Shown here: piece after piece, positions 14,636-23,331 of the stretch | How the letters are laid out: the number at the start of each line of letters is the position of its first letter | Position numbering within the stretch: the stretch's first letter is position 1 | IMG/VR virus record: IMGVR_UViG_3300035665_000228 | Coordinates: 1 to 24,656 of that record | DNA: 24,656 nucleotides | From: a virus | Strand: one strand, 5' to 3' | Position numbers and translations under genes: made by a program | Notes under the pieces: model-generated | What the model saw: the letters and a program-made list of their open reading frames with translations, nothing else | Told to the model about the DNA's origin: nothing | The model's database searches: none

Positions 14636-15186
14636 TGGGCGGCGGACCATCCATCCCGGCACCCCCTCCTCCTCCCGACCCCCTAAAGGCGGCGCAGGCC
14701 AATTCCCTTTTCTACCGATCCTCGCTGGAAACCTACGTTGAGAAGGCTCCAGACATTGCGGCTTTGGAAAACGCCCTTCGGATCAAGTATATGCCCGAAC
14801 AGCGTCAGTTGGAACGCCAGCTTTCCGCCGCCGACCAGCTTGCCCAGGTTCAGACCGGCCTCCAGCTTGAGAGGCAGTACGGACCGCAACGCACGATGGA
14901 AACCCTTCGTCGGCAGTACGAGTATAGCCCGGAAGCCTTTGCCCTGAATCGTGGGCTGGGAAGCCAGCTTACCCGCCAGTTCGAGCGCACCTATGGGGTT
15001 AGCCCGTTTGCCAGCGTTGAGCCAATGGTTGCCTACGGCGGCGGCGTGGCTCCGGTCAATTACACCGGAGGCATTGCTCCGCAGATCGGTGCGCCTGCCT
15101 ATACCACCGAGATTGGCGATGTGTTGGCGCGCAACGTAGAGGCTCAGAAGAAGACGACAGCAAAATTCAGGGCTGGGGAGATTTAA
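14635..15186 (+). CDS. Small ejection (internal virion) protein
   Basis: 183 residues beginning MGGGPSIPAPPPPPDPLKAA, a Gly/Pro-rich start that is usual for small internal virion or tail-associated proteins of podoviruses. The centre is Gln/Arg/Leu-rich helix (RQLERQLSAADQLAQVQTGL), and the C-terminus is Gly/Ala-rich. No signal peptide or catalytic motif. It stands first in a run of four helical proteins before the lysozyme, so it probably enters the host cell or forms part of the trans-envelope channel. Confidence 0.6.
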   Translation: MGGGPSIPAPPPPPDPLKAAQANSLFYRSSLETYVEKAPDIAALENALRIKYMPEQRQLERQLSAADQLAQVQTGLQLERQYGPQRTMETLRRQYEYSPEAFALNRGLGSQLTRQFERTYGVSPFASVEPMVAYGGGVAPVNYTGGIAPQIGAPAYTTEIGDVLARNVEAQKKTTAKFRAGEI

Positions 15187-15187
15187 T

Positions 15188-16714
15188 ATGGCAAGCGTTG
15201 AAGATCTTCGTAAAAAAGTAACAGACTTAAATACAAAACTTTCAGAAATGGAAAGTTTTAGTGTACAAACATCTACATCCAGACAAGCTGCTAAAGCAAG
15301 AAATCCAAGAAGCGGAACAAGAATTACCGGATATGTTGATGTTCCTGTAACAAATGTTCAAAAAAATCCTGAATACGAAAAAACTTTGTCACAGCTTCTT
15401 TCGGCGCAGACCGAATTGCAGGATGCGATCTATAATCGCGAAGGATCATATAATACACTAGCCGAACAAATTGCCGGTCTTACTGGGAGGGATCGACTTG
15501 CCGGAGTTGGTGCTGGATTAAATCAGGCACTCAATCAGCTTGGCTCTGGCAGGAACTATGGCTCGTCAGATCTTGGCTCTCGCCTAAACTTCCAAGTATC
15601 CGACCAGCAGATTGTTGACGATTACAACGCAACCCGCCTCGGTCGCCTTAACCGTATTGCGGAAGACGGAAACTCGCAGATTGTAGGAATTCAGGCGCGT
15701 ATTGATGCGGCCAATCAATTGCTTGAAAGCCTTCCGGCAAAAGATCCCCGCAGAACCTCTGCTCAGGTTTCCATTGACCAGCTAAAGGCAGACCTTGCCA
15801 GCGTGCAGGGTGCGGTAACAAAGGCTGGGCAACAGATCGCCGATTTCAAACCAATCACAACCGCCGACGATGAGGGACTTAAAGAGATCACAGCGTTCCG
15901 TGAATTTATCAAGTTGCCGGAAGAACGTGCTGGCGAACAACTCAAACAGATTGACCCGGAATCCTACAAGACCGCAGTCGGCCTGGGGCAACGCTATCGT
16001 CAGCTTGCGACCGAGGAGTTGCCTGCAACGACGACAGCGCAGACGGAGCAACTTCGCAACACCATCGAGCAGGAAGCACTCAATCAGCTTCGCCTTGGCT
16101 CGACCTTGGGAGCCGAGGAAAGGCGTGGATACGAGCAGGCGGTGCGTGCCGCCCAGACCGCCCGTGGCAACATCTTCGGCCTTGGACCGGCAGTGCAGGA
16201 AGCGGCGCAGATCGGTGCCGCCGGGGAACAACGCAAGCTTGCGCGTTACGGGGCGGCGCAGCAGTTCCTGGCTTCCGGAGAAACGACAGGTGGCGCAGCC
16301 GCCCGTGACCTTGCGCTTCGCGAGGGGTTGACCCAGCAACGCTTGGGCGCGGCTTCCGGTTTCTTGGCCGGTGGACCATCGCTTGCCAACCTTGCACAGC
16401 AACGGCTTGGACAGCAGAACCTTGCGGCGCAGCAGTACATTCAGGCCAATCAGGCATTGCCTGGACAGTTCCAGACCCAAGGTATGCCGCAGCAGTTTTA
16501 TCAAACCTCCAACCCGGCTATCCCGGTTCAGCTTGCAAGCAATGCGGCAAATATTTACAACACCATGTCTGACTATCAGGCTCAGACTTACGGAGCGCAG
16601 ACAAGCGCGATTGCGAGTTCGTATCGTAGCCCCGCCCAAAACTTTGGGGCAGTAGCCAGCGGATTTGGAAGCATTATGGGAGGGTTTGGAAAACTGTTCC
16701 CTAGTGGGTTCTAA
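15188..16714 (+). CDS. Ejection (internal virion) protein, Gln/Ala-rich
   Basis: 508 residues with GGGGAG at 15175-15180 and a 7-base spacer. Mostly helical with many Gln, Ala, Leu and Arg residues and coiled-coil-like stretches (LRKKVTDLNTKLSEMES at the start; NQLGSGR-type Gly breaks; QQRLGAASGFLAGG and LAQQRLGQQNLAAQQYIQA in the second half). No membrane helix or enzyme motif. By position and composition it is an ejection protein of the kind that lines the DNA channel through the cell envelope. The first about 70 codons are AT-rich and differ sharply from the rest; the change is at about 15395. Confidence 0.65.
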   Translation: MASVEDLRKKVTDLNTKLSEMESFSVQTSTSRQAAKARNPRSGTRITGYVDVPVTNVQKNPEYEKTLSQLLSAQTELQDAIYNREGSYNTLAEQIAGLTGRDRLAGVGAGLNQALNQLGSGRNYGSSDLGSRLNFQVSDQQIVDDYNATRLGRLNRIAEDGNSQIVGIQARIDAANQLLESLPAKDPRRTSAQVSIDQLKADLASVQGAVTKAGQQIADFKPITTADDEGLKEITAFREFIKLPEERAGEQLKQIDPESYKTAVGLGQRYRQLATEELPATTTAQTEQLRNTIEQEALNQLRLGSTLGAEERRGYEQAVRAAQTARGNIFGLGPAVQEAAQIGAAGEQRKLARYGAAQQFLASGETTGGAAARDLALREGLTQQRLGAASGFLAGGPSLANLAQQRLGQQNLAAQQYIQANQALPGQFQTQGMPQQFYQTSNPAIPVQLASNAANIYNTMSDYQAQTYGAQTSAIASSYRSPAQNFGAVASGFGSIMGGFGKLFPSGF

Positions 16715-16715
16715 T

Positions 16716-17363
16716 ATGGAAGACGACATCCAGCAGAATATAGAGGACAGGTACGATTACGCGCCTGCCGTAAAAGACCCAGCAGACCCAACTCGCGGAA
16801 CCGTGCGTGGCTTGTTTGGGATGATGACGGGCGAGCGCCAGCAAAAAGTGGCTGCCGCAAGGCAACAGCTTGAGATGCAGGCAAGGGCGCAGCAAGCCAA
16901 CCGCATGAACAGCGCCTATCTACTCCAATCCAAGGTTGAGGAAGATAAATTTAACCGCAAATACCCAAGCATTGATGTTGCCTATGCCGATGGCTCTAAA
17001 ATCAATTTACGCGAACTTGCCAGACAAAATCCAGAATTAGCGGATCAGTTGCTTGCAAGTGAAATGGACCGAGCGGCCAGATTTGCCCAAGTCAAAAAGG
17101 CCAAGGACGATGCCGAGCTTGAGCAGGCCAAGGCCAGAATTGCCTCCGCGCAGACAAAGATTCAGGAGGAGCAGGCCAAGCGGGCGGGGATATTCGGGCT
17201 TGGCGGACCCAATCAGGAAGTTATCGAAAAACAAAAGCGCGACATCGAAAAAGAATCTGAGACCTACGGAATCCCGCTCGGCTCCGAACCAGAGGAAGCG
17301 ACCTCCGAACCAGCAGCCCAAGCGGGCGAAGCATCTTCATGGCTACGCTCAAAGCTGAAGTAA
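16716..17363 (+). CDS. Helical ejection (internal virion) protein, 215 residues
   Basis: ATG 16716 comes one base after the preceding stop; a start 51 bases upstream would lie inside the upstream gene. It has an acidic N-terminus (MEDDIQQNIEDRYDY), a Gln/Ala-rich central helix (AARQQLEMQARAQQANRMNS) and a charged coiled-coil C-terminal half (AKDDAELEQAKARIASAQTK). It overlaps the giant gene by 25 bases. No domain is recognised. Probably a subunit of the ejection complex. Confidence 0.6.
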   Translation: MEDDIQQNIEDRYDYAPAVKDPADPTRGTVRGLFGMMTGERQQKVAAARQQLEMQARAQQANRMNSAYLLQSKVEEDKFNRKYPSIDVAYADGSKINLRELARQNPELADQLLASEMDRAARFAQVKKAKDDAELEQAKARIASAQTKIQEEQAKRAGIFGLGGPNQEVIEKQKRDIEKESETYGIPLGSEPEEATSEPAAQAGEASSWLRSKLK

Positions 17364-20300
17364 CGGACCAAGACGAACCGGTAGTTGAGGTTCCGTCCTG
17401 GGGCGAAGTAAGCTCGCTTCCTGAATTTCAAAACCTTTCCTACCCCGAACAGCGCCGGGTGGCGTTGAGCTGGGCCGAAGACCTTAAGCGCGAGGCTTCC
17501 TATCGTGGCGAGTTCACTGAGGCCGACGCCAAGCAGGTGGATGACTTTGTCGCCTCTGCCGTTCAGCCTGACCTAGAGACCAAAGCCAAGGCCGCCGCCG
17601 AGGGTGTCATCCGTGGCGGGCTGTCCGGCACCGCCGCCACACTTGCCGGACGCGCCGCTTTCTCCCTGCCCCTTCCGGCCATCCCGCGTGCGATTGTTGG
17701 CCTTGGAGCCACCGCAGCCGCACAGGTGGGCGTGGACGAGCTGGCCAGACGCGGGATTGAAAAGTTTGCCCCTGGCCTGACGGAAGCGGCCGAGCTGGCA
17801 CCTGGCTACGCCAGCGGCGGGCAGATTGCGGGCATTGCAGGATCGGCGGGACCGGCGGTGGCACGCACCGCAAAAGCGTTGGGGACGATTGCCAAGGCCG
17901 AGGGCGGCAAGGCCGCCGTCCAGCAGGGCGCAAGGTTGCTGGCACCTGCCGCCGCGATTGGGGCTGGCGTGGACACGGGCTTTCGTGCCATTACGGGACA
18001 GGAAATTACCCCCGGCACGGTTGCCACGGGCGCAATCCTCAACACGCTCTTTGCCGGATATGGAGCCAACACAAGGGTGGCCAACTACACCAGAGACGAG
18101 GCACGCGGGTTGTTTCAGCGGGTGATGGCGGGTAAGGGCAGCCTTAAAGACACCGACGACCTCCTTTCCATCCTTAACCAAATGAAGCAGGAGTCGCCCG
18201 AAGGGATGCCGATGCAGGACTTTGGCCGAGCGCAGAGAGCCACCGTGGATGTGCTGGGCAAGCGTGCGGTGGACAGGACCACGATTGAGCAGCCCACCTT
18301 CCGCACCCCACCAGCGGACGAGGCGGCCATGCTTCCGCCCCGTAGCGGTCCCGACCCCGTTGTGCAACGCACACCAGAACTTCCGCAGGCAGGCGTGCGC
18401 GGGAATGTGCGCGGGACGATGGAAGACACTGGAGAGTTGCAACGTCGCGGCGTCAACACGGAGATGGAGCAAAGCCTTCAGCTTGACCAGCCAGCGCCAA
18501 GAAGGGGCATCTTTACCACCGAATCGCAGGGCATTAACCGCCAAGCTATAATTCCAGACACGCGTGGCTTGCAGGGCGAGCTGGTCAGCGAAGGCCCGAC
18601 CATCACGCCAAGACGGCAGCTGCCGACAACGGAGAGGCTGGCGTTGACGGATGCAAAGACTGAGTCGGCATCAATAGAAAGCCAGCCACAGAAGGCTGGA
18701 AGGGTTAGGGCTGAAGAAGAGTTTGCAAGAGATCCATCCAACCCAGGCATACTAAATGCAAAACCAATAGAAAACATTGGTGAGGCAGTAAAAGACTTAC
18801 GCTCTGCGTTAAGCCTTCCAAGCACGGCTAGGTCAGGCGCCCTTTTTGATTTTTCTCAAAAATACAATACGAGCGCTAGATCGGTAGATGAGTTAGTAGA
18901 GCAAGATTCTTTTGTTAGGAAGTACCAAGAGCTTTCTTCTGGCAAATCCTCTATCCCCCGCCCCTTCGGCAAGAAGGGTGAGGCTGGTATGGTGGCTTCC
19001 GACGTGGTGACGGCACCGGGCAGGGCTTTCAAGACTTTCCTTACTTCCACGGGCGACCTGCCCAAGTCGCTTTTTGACATTGTCGAGGGGCGCAGCTCCC
19101 AAACCCAAGCCATGCTTAAGCAGGTGCAGTTCACCACCCGCGATGTCACGGGCGAGATTAAGAAGGCATTGGCTGGTGTGGCACCCAAGGAGCGCAAGGC
19201 GGCAGAAGCCAAGCTGATGGGGGATGTCAACGCCGTCATCCGTGGCCAAGCCGAGCCGACAACTCTTCCAGAAAACGTGGCTGACGTGGTCGTGCAGATG
19301 CGCCGCCAGTTGGACAACCTTTCCGACGGGCTATTGGCTTCGGGCGTTTTCAGCGAGGAGTTGCCGGTCAAAAGAAATGCGGCTGGCGGCTATGATGTGG
19401 TTGGCCCCAGCCCTGCCCAACGGGTGCGGGAGAACCGTGGCGAGTACTTGACACGCACCTATGAGCGAAATTACAACCCACGGTTCAGCCGCACGGAGTT
19501 GCAGAAGCGTGATCCCGCCAAGTACGCCAAGGCCGAAGCCTTGCTGCGCGATGAGCTAAAGCGGGACAGGCCGGACATCACCGAGCAGGAGATTTCCGCA
19601 GAGCTGGAGCGCATCTCCATGTTTGACAAGGAGCCGTCAACGCCAAGCCAGCAAGTCACGGGGCTGGGCAAGGATCTTGGCATCACCAGGCAAAGAAAGG
19701 ACATCCCGTGGTACCGCCGCTATCTGATGGGCGAGACAACCGACCCGATTGCCAACTACGTCATCTCGACAAGCAAGATGATCGAATTGCTTCAGACCCA
19801 GAGGATGCTTAACTCCATCCGGGCTGATGGGCTTGGCAAGTACCTATTTGAAAAACCTACTGGCGATGCCATCACCCCGATTGCTGCCGAGGGTTCTTCA
19901 ACACTGGCTCCCCTCAACGGGCTTTTCGGCAGTACCCCATTGGTCAATGCGCTTAAGGACGTGGACGCCGCCAGCAACTTTAGCTTACCCGCCAAGGTGT
20001 ACGCCTACATTAATTCCTGGGTCAAGCGGGGCAAGACGGTTCTCAGCGTGCAAGCGCAGTTCCGCAACCCGATTGCCAACATCGCCATTGAGATTGCCAA
20101 CGGCAACCCATTCTTTATTCCGACTGCGTCCAACATCGGAGCGGTGGCCAGGTCGGTAAGATCCATTTGGGCGGATTGGGGGGTTCCGGCGGCACAAAGG
20201 CCGGAATACCGCCAGTATCTCAAAAAGGCCATCCGTTACGGAATTTACGACAACACGGCGTTCAACGAGCTGCGCGACATTGTCAGGGACGCCCAAGGCT

Positions 20301-21664
20301 TCAATGGCGAGGGCATGGAGTTTGCCACGCAGATTCTTGAGAAGGGGCTGAAGCGCTACGCTATGGCTCCCATCCGTGGAGCCGAAAACACCTACAAGGC
20401 CAATGACAACTTTTTCAAGTTGGTGGCCTGGGAGCATGAAATCAAACAGCTCATGGACGGCAGAAAAATCACCCGCGAGGAGGCTGAACCATTGGCGGCC
20501 GAGATCGTCAAGAACACCCGCCCCACCTACTCCCGCGTGCCGCCCCTCATCAAGAAGTGGCGGCAACAGCCCTTCTTTGGAAACTTCATCTCTTGGCCGT
20601 CGGAGATTGTGCGCGGGATGTTCAACATGGCCAAGATTTCCTACGACCAGATCCGCACGCCTGGGATGGAATACTACGGATGGAAACGAGCCTTGCTTGG
20701 GTTGGCCACGATTTCTGGCTTCAGCTACGCCATAGGCAAGCTCGGCCAGATGGCGCACGACATCTCCAACGACAAGATGGATGCGCTACGCCGCTTTGTG
20801 GCTCCTTTCCAGAAAAACTCCGAGCTGATGCCGATTGGCGCGGACGGCGAACAGATCAGCTACATCGACGTTTCCTACACAAGCCCCTGGGAGATTCTGC
20901 ACCAGCCTCTCCGGGCGGCGATGAGCGGGGACAATTTTGAGGAATCTTTACTCAACGCGGGCGCAGAGTTTATCGAATCCTACGCCAGCCCCGGCATCCT
21001 GACGGCGGCGGTGGCCAGCACGATATTCGGGCAAACGCCATCTGGCAGGCGGTTCAGAAATCCCGAAGACCCGCCCGGAGACCAGTTCCTCGACACGGTC
21101 AGCTACTTTATCCGCCAGCTTGAGCCAGCCACGGCCAGCCAGATCCGCAGAAACTACTATGGGTTCACCGGCCAGACCGATCCCCTTCTGTCGGGCTACG
21201 GCAGAGTGTACGACGCGGGGCAGGAGGCGGTGGCTCTGCTCGGCGTTAGGCCGTCCTCCATCAATTATTCAAAAGCGTTGGAAGGCAAGGCATCCAGATT
21301 TAACACTAGGATGTCGGACATCAGCAGAATCTTTACCGAGCAGTACGGCTCAGTCGGCCGCAAGGACTCGGCCAGCATTCAAAGCGCCTTTGGCGCCATG
21401 CAACGCCAGCGTCGCAAGCTGTTCGACGAGGCCAACAAGGACTACCACGCCTCCATGACGCTTGGGCTGACCCGTTCCGAGGCCATCTCGGCCATGCGGG
21501 CCGGGGGCATCTCCGAGGACAACGCCATTGCCATCAGCAAGAACAAGTACACCGACTACCAGATTTCCAGGGATCTGCGCCAGACCATGAAGGAAACGCT
21601 CAAGCCCGATGAGCTTCGCAAGCGCGAGGCCATTGCGCGGGAGCTGAGAATCAGGGAGCGTTAA
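17339..21664 (+). CDS. Giant ejection protein (1441 residues), polyvalent-protein-like
   Basis: The largest gene of the window, overlapping the previous one by 25 bases. Residues about 80-240 are Ala/Gly-rich with several hydrophobic stretches (AAAEGVIRGGLSGTAATLAG, IVGLGATAAAQVGVDEL, LLAPAAAIGAGVDTGF), suggesting membrane insertion. Residues about 330-540 are a variable, Pro/Arg-rich linker with an AT-rich patch. The C-terminal 550 residues form a long helical domain containing FRNPIANIAIEIANGNP, FFKLVAWEHEIKQLM and FFGNFISWPSEIVRGMFNM, a pattern I associate with 'large polyvalent protein' C-terminal domains. No lytic transglycosylase motif is found. A role in DNA ejection through the envelope fits size and position (compare T7 gp16). 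The lysozyme activity seems to be in the next gene. Confidence 0.7.
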   Translation: MATLKAEVTDQDEPVVEVPSWGEVSSLPEFQNLSYPEQRRVALSWAEDLKREASYRGEFTEADAKQVDDFVASAVQPDLETKAKAAAEGVIRGGLSGTAATLAGRAAFSLPLPAIPRAIVGLGATAAAQVGVDELARRGIEKFAPGLTEAAELAPGYASGGQIAGIAGSAGPAVARTAKALGTIAKAEGGKAAVQQGARLLAPAAAIGAGVDTGFRAITGQEITPGTVATGAILNTLFAGYGANTRVANYTRDEARGLFQRVMAGKGSLKDTDDLLSILNQMKQESPEGMPMQDFGRAQRATVDVLGKRAVDRTTIEQPTFRTPPADEAAMLPPRSGPDPVVQRTPELPQAGVRGNVRGTMEDTGELQRRGVNTEMEQSLQLDQPAPRRGIFTTESQGINRQAIIPDTRGLQGELVSEGPTITPRRQLPTTERLALTDAKTESASIESQPQKAGRVRAEEEFARDPSNPGILNAKPIENIGEAVKDLRSALSLPSTARSGALFDFSQKYNTSARSVDELVEQDSFVRKYQELSSGKSSIPRPFGKKGEAGMVASDVVTAPGRAFKTFLTSTGDLPKSLFDIVEGRSSQTQAMLKQVQFTTRDVTGEIKKALAGVAPKERKAAEAKLMGDVNAVIRGQAEPTTLPENVADVVVQMRRQLDNLSDGLLASGVFSEELPVKRNAAGGYDVVGPSPAQRVRENRGEYLTRTYERNYNPRFSRTELQKRDPAKYAKAEALLRDELKRDRPDITEQEISAELERISMFDKEPSTPSQQVTGLGKDLGITRQRKDIPWYRRYLMGETTDPIANYVISTSKMIELLQTQRMLNSIRADGLGKYLFEKPTGDAITPIAAEGSSTLAPLNGLFGSTPLVNALKDVDAASNFSLPAKVYAYINSWVKRGKTVLSVQAQFRNPIANIAIEIANGNPFFIPTASNIGAVARSVRSIWADWGVPAAQRPEYRQYLKKAIRYGIYDNTAFNELRDIVRDAQGFNGEGMEFATQILEKGLKRYAMAPIRGAENTYKANDNFFKLVAWEHEIKQLMDGRKITREEAEPLAAEIVKNTRPTYSRVPPLIKKWRQQPFFGNFISWPSEIVRGMFNMAKISYDQIRTPGMEYYGWKRALLGLATISGFSYAIGKLGQMAHDISNDKMDALRRFVAPFQKNSELMPIGADGEQISYIDVSYTSPWEILHQPLRAAMSGDNFEESLLNAGAEFIESYASPGILTAAVASTIFGQTPSGRRFRNPEDPPGDQFLDTVSYFIRQLEPATASQIRRNYYGFTGQTDPLLSGYGRVYDAGQEAVALLGVRPSSINYSKALEGKASRFNTRMSDISRIFTEQYGSVGRKDSASIQSAFGAMQRQRRKLFDEANKDYHASMTLGLTRSEAISAMRAGGISEDNAIAISKNKYTDYQISRDLRQTMKETLKPDELRKREAIARELRIRER

Positions 21665-22566
21665 TGGCCATTTTCCGCACCAACCCTAGCCGAGACGTGC
21701 TGACCCCGCAGATGCGCGAGGCCATGTACGCACAACTGGAGAACCGCATGAGAGACGATGCCATTGAAGACGAAATCCAACCCGACATCCCCCTGCCCCA
21801 GCCTGTCGGGGAACCGCCCGTGGCTGGCAGGCCACGGCGAAAGATGATCGACTTCCCCGGCGGGATGGCCACTCCGGCTGACCCAGCCAGCGCAGGTTAC
21901 GAACCCGGCCAGCCCACCATGACGCCCGATGCCTCTCTCGACCTGCTTAAGCGGGAAGCCAAGGACAAGCTGGATGCACTACCCTCCTCGCCTATGCGTG
22001 GCATCGACTCCTCCTCCACCCAAGACCCGTTGATCGAAACGGCTCTTAAAAACACGGTTAAGTGGGAGGGCAGAACGGATCGGCAGGGCAACCTAGTGGT
22101 CTATAATTTGCCCAGCGGCGATGATGGCGGAACCTATGAAATTGCCGGGATCAACAACCGCTATCACCCGCAGGCCGCCAAGGAGATTGCCGCCCTGCCT
22201 CCAGGGCAACGCGCCCTAGCGGCCGCCAAGTATATCCGAGCCTACACCGCACCGCTGGTGAACCAGCTACCAGCAGAGATGCAGGGTTTTGCTCAAGACC
22301 TAGCCTTTCACCGTGGGCTGGCTGGGGCAACCCGACACATTCAGCAGGGGCTGGCCGACATGGGCCTTGACATCCGCCCCGATGGAGTGATCGGACCCAA
22401 AACCTTGGCTGCCCTAAATGACGCCAACCTTCGGGAAGTCAAAAAAAGAGCAATCGTTTCTTATTTGAACACCGAACAGGCCAGAGCCGAAGCAAATCCA
22501 GAAAGAAGAAAATTTTTGCCAGGACTAGAAAACAGGGCGCGGAACCTTTTGGCAGCGTTTGGCTAG
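21664..22566 (+). CDS. GH108-like peptidoglycan hydrolase with N-terminal extension
   Basis: 300 residues, TAATG overlap with the giant gene and AGGGAG at 21653-21658. The catalytic-type domain spans about residues 122-257: VKWEG with candidate catalytic Glu135, GGTYEIAGINNRYHP, then the helix FAQDLAFHRGLAGATRHIQQ, and the peptidoglycan-binding-like segment DGVIGPKTLAALNDAN; the end FLPGLENRARN matches the usual C-terminus of such enzymes. The first 120 residues are an extra Pro-rich, probably disordered region (IQPDIPLPQPVGEPPVAGRP). No signal peptide. It is either the endolysin or a virion-carried lysozyme; coupling to the ejection genes favours the second. The stop shares the palindrome CTAG with the converging gene. 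Confidence 0.75.
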   Translation: MAIFRTNPSRDVLTPQMREAMYAQLENRMRDDAIEDEIQPDIPLPQPVGEPPVAGRPRRKMIDFPGGMATPADPASAGYEPGQPTMTPDASLDLLKREAKDKLDALPSSPMRGIDSSSTQDPLIETALKNTVKWEGRTDRQGNLVVYNLPSGDDGGTYEIAGINNRYHPQAAKEIAALPPGQRALAAAKYIRAYTAPLVNQLPAEMQGFAQDLAFHRGLAGATRHIQQGLADMGLDIRPDGVIGPKTLAALNDANLREVKKRAIVSYLNTEQARAEANPERRKFLPGLENRARNLLAAFG

Positions 22567-22913
22567 GGCTTAATGGTTATACCATCACCGATGACAAACA
22601 CGGTATTGCCCTCATTATCAAAATAAGCCTCACCGACGCTGATGCCGGTTGTGCTTCCATAAAAAAGGTCTTTGTCCTGAGTAACAATCCCACGCTCTCC
22701 CCAAGTCACATCGCCGTTCTGCCCATAGTAGCCGTTAGGGGTAATAAATCCCGTGCCATCGTCAATAATGGGGCCGTCGGCCGTAATGATCATATCAGGA
22801 GCAACCTTGACGCCAGACTCCCCGTAAACTCCTCCAACAAAATTTTCGATGTCTCCGGCCATACAACGGCTGGCCATCACCAGCACCGCCATTAGGAATA
22901 GTATTGCTTTCAT
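22563..22913 (-). CDS. Small secreted protein on the opposite strand (moron candidate)
   Basis: 116 residues from the ATG at 22913 (minus), preceded by GGAG at 22923-22926 with a 9-base spacer; an ATG 18 bases earlier lacks this. A clear signal peptide (MKAILFLMAVLVMASRCMAG) with likely cleavage after CMA or CMAG precedes a 95-residue Gly/Asp/Ile-rich mature part. Two related stretches, YGESG followed by IITADGP and YGQNG followed by IVTQDKD, suggest an internal duplication of about 33 residues. The Cys before Met-Ala is not in a lipobox, because Arg precedes it. It is the only minus-strand gene and could act in the periplasm or outside the cell during infection. The role is unknown; antireceptor, exclusion or host-fitness functions are options. 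Confidence 0.75.
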   Translation of the reverse strand: MKAILFLMAVLVMASRCMAGDIENFVGGVYGESGVKVAPDMIITADGPIIDDGTGFITPNGYYGQNGDVTWGERGIVTQDKDLFYGSTTGISVGEAYFDNEGNTVFVIGDGITIKP

Positions 22914-22950
22914 GCGTAAAAACTCCAGCATCTGCGCCGTCTAGTCAAGC

Positions 22951-23331
22951 ATGAAATTATCCGCCAGACAAATAGGTGCAGTCGGCGTGGCCCGTGTGGC
23001 CGGTGCGCTGTTCCGCAACGGGTATAGCGTGCTGACCCCGATGGAGGATTTTTCCAGCTACGACCTGGTGGCCGAGCGCAACGGGAAGTTTCACCGCATC
23101 CAGATCAAGACCACCAGCAAGCCGGAACACGACAAGCTTCATTATCGTTTTATGACAAGTTCCGGGCATCAGGGGAAAGTGATGTACACCAAGGCCAGGG
23201 TTGATTATATTATTTGCTGGGCGATGGATGAGGATTTATTCTGGATTCTAAAGCCGCATGAATGTCGCTCCACCACCAAGAAGTTTTACCCAAAGTCAGG
23301 TTCCTCATGGCGAATCATAAACGATCTCTGA
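22951..23331 (+). CDS. PD-(D/E)XK endonuclease-like protein
   Basis: 126 residues. The core is SSYDLVAERNGKFHRIQIKT: an Asp followed about 11 residues later by Q-I-K, the active-site pattern D...(E/Q)xK of the PD-(D/E)XK fold (compare the I-Ssp6803I-like PDDEXK_5 group, where the second acidic residue is replaced by Gln). An upstream helix (ARQIGAVGVARVAGALFRNG) matches the first core helix. Possible roles are a Holliday junction resolvase or a homing-type nuclease. No strong ribosome binding site precedes ATG 22951. It starts 37 bases from the divergent secreted-protein gene and overlaps the next gene by 25 bases. Confidence 0.65.
   Translation: MKLSARQIGAVGVARVAGALFRNGYSVLTPMEDFSSYDLVAERNGKFHRIQIKTTSKPEHDKLHYRFMTSSGHQGKVMYTKARVDYIICWAMDEDLFWILKPHECRSTTKKFYPKSGSSWRIINDL
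22956..22961 (-). promoter_or_regulatory. Candidate -10 box for the minus-strand gene
   Basis: On the minus strand the sequence GATAAT matches the -10 consensus in five of six positions. It lies 42 bases upstream of the ATG at 22913. A weak -35 (CCGACT, three matches) lies 18 bases further upstream. It falls inside the start of the + strand nuclease gene, so expression of the two genes may interfere. Low confidence. Confidence 0.3.

Noticed and set aside
15782-16729. Antisense open frame of 315 codons under the ejection gene
   Set aside because: The same effect of codon bias on the opposite strand; the + strand protein fits the operon and has a good ribosome binding site.
17573-18544. Long antisense open frame of 323 codons under the giant gene
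   Set aside because: It is the shadow of a GC-rich + strand gene; it is Arg/Gly/His/Cys-rich with no ribosome binding site and no family pattern.
22573-22585. ATGGT-TAT-ACCAT inverted repeat after the lysozyme gene
   Set aside because: Only 5 bp, AT-rich, no T tract, and inside the coding end of the minus-strand gene; too weak for a terminator.
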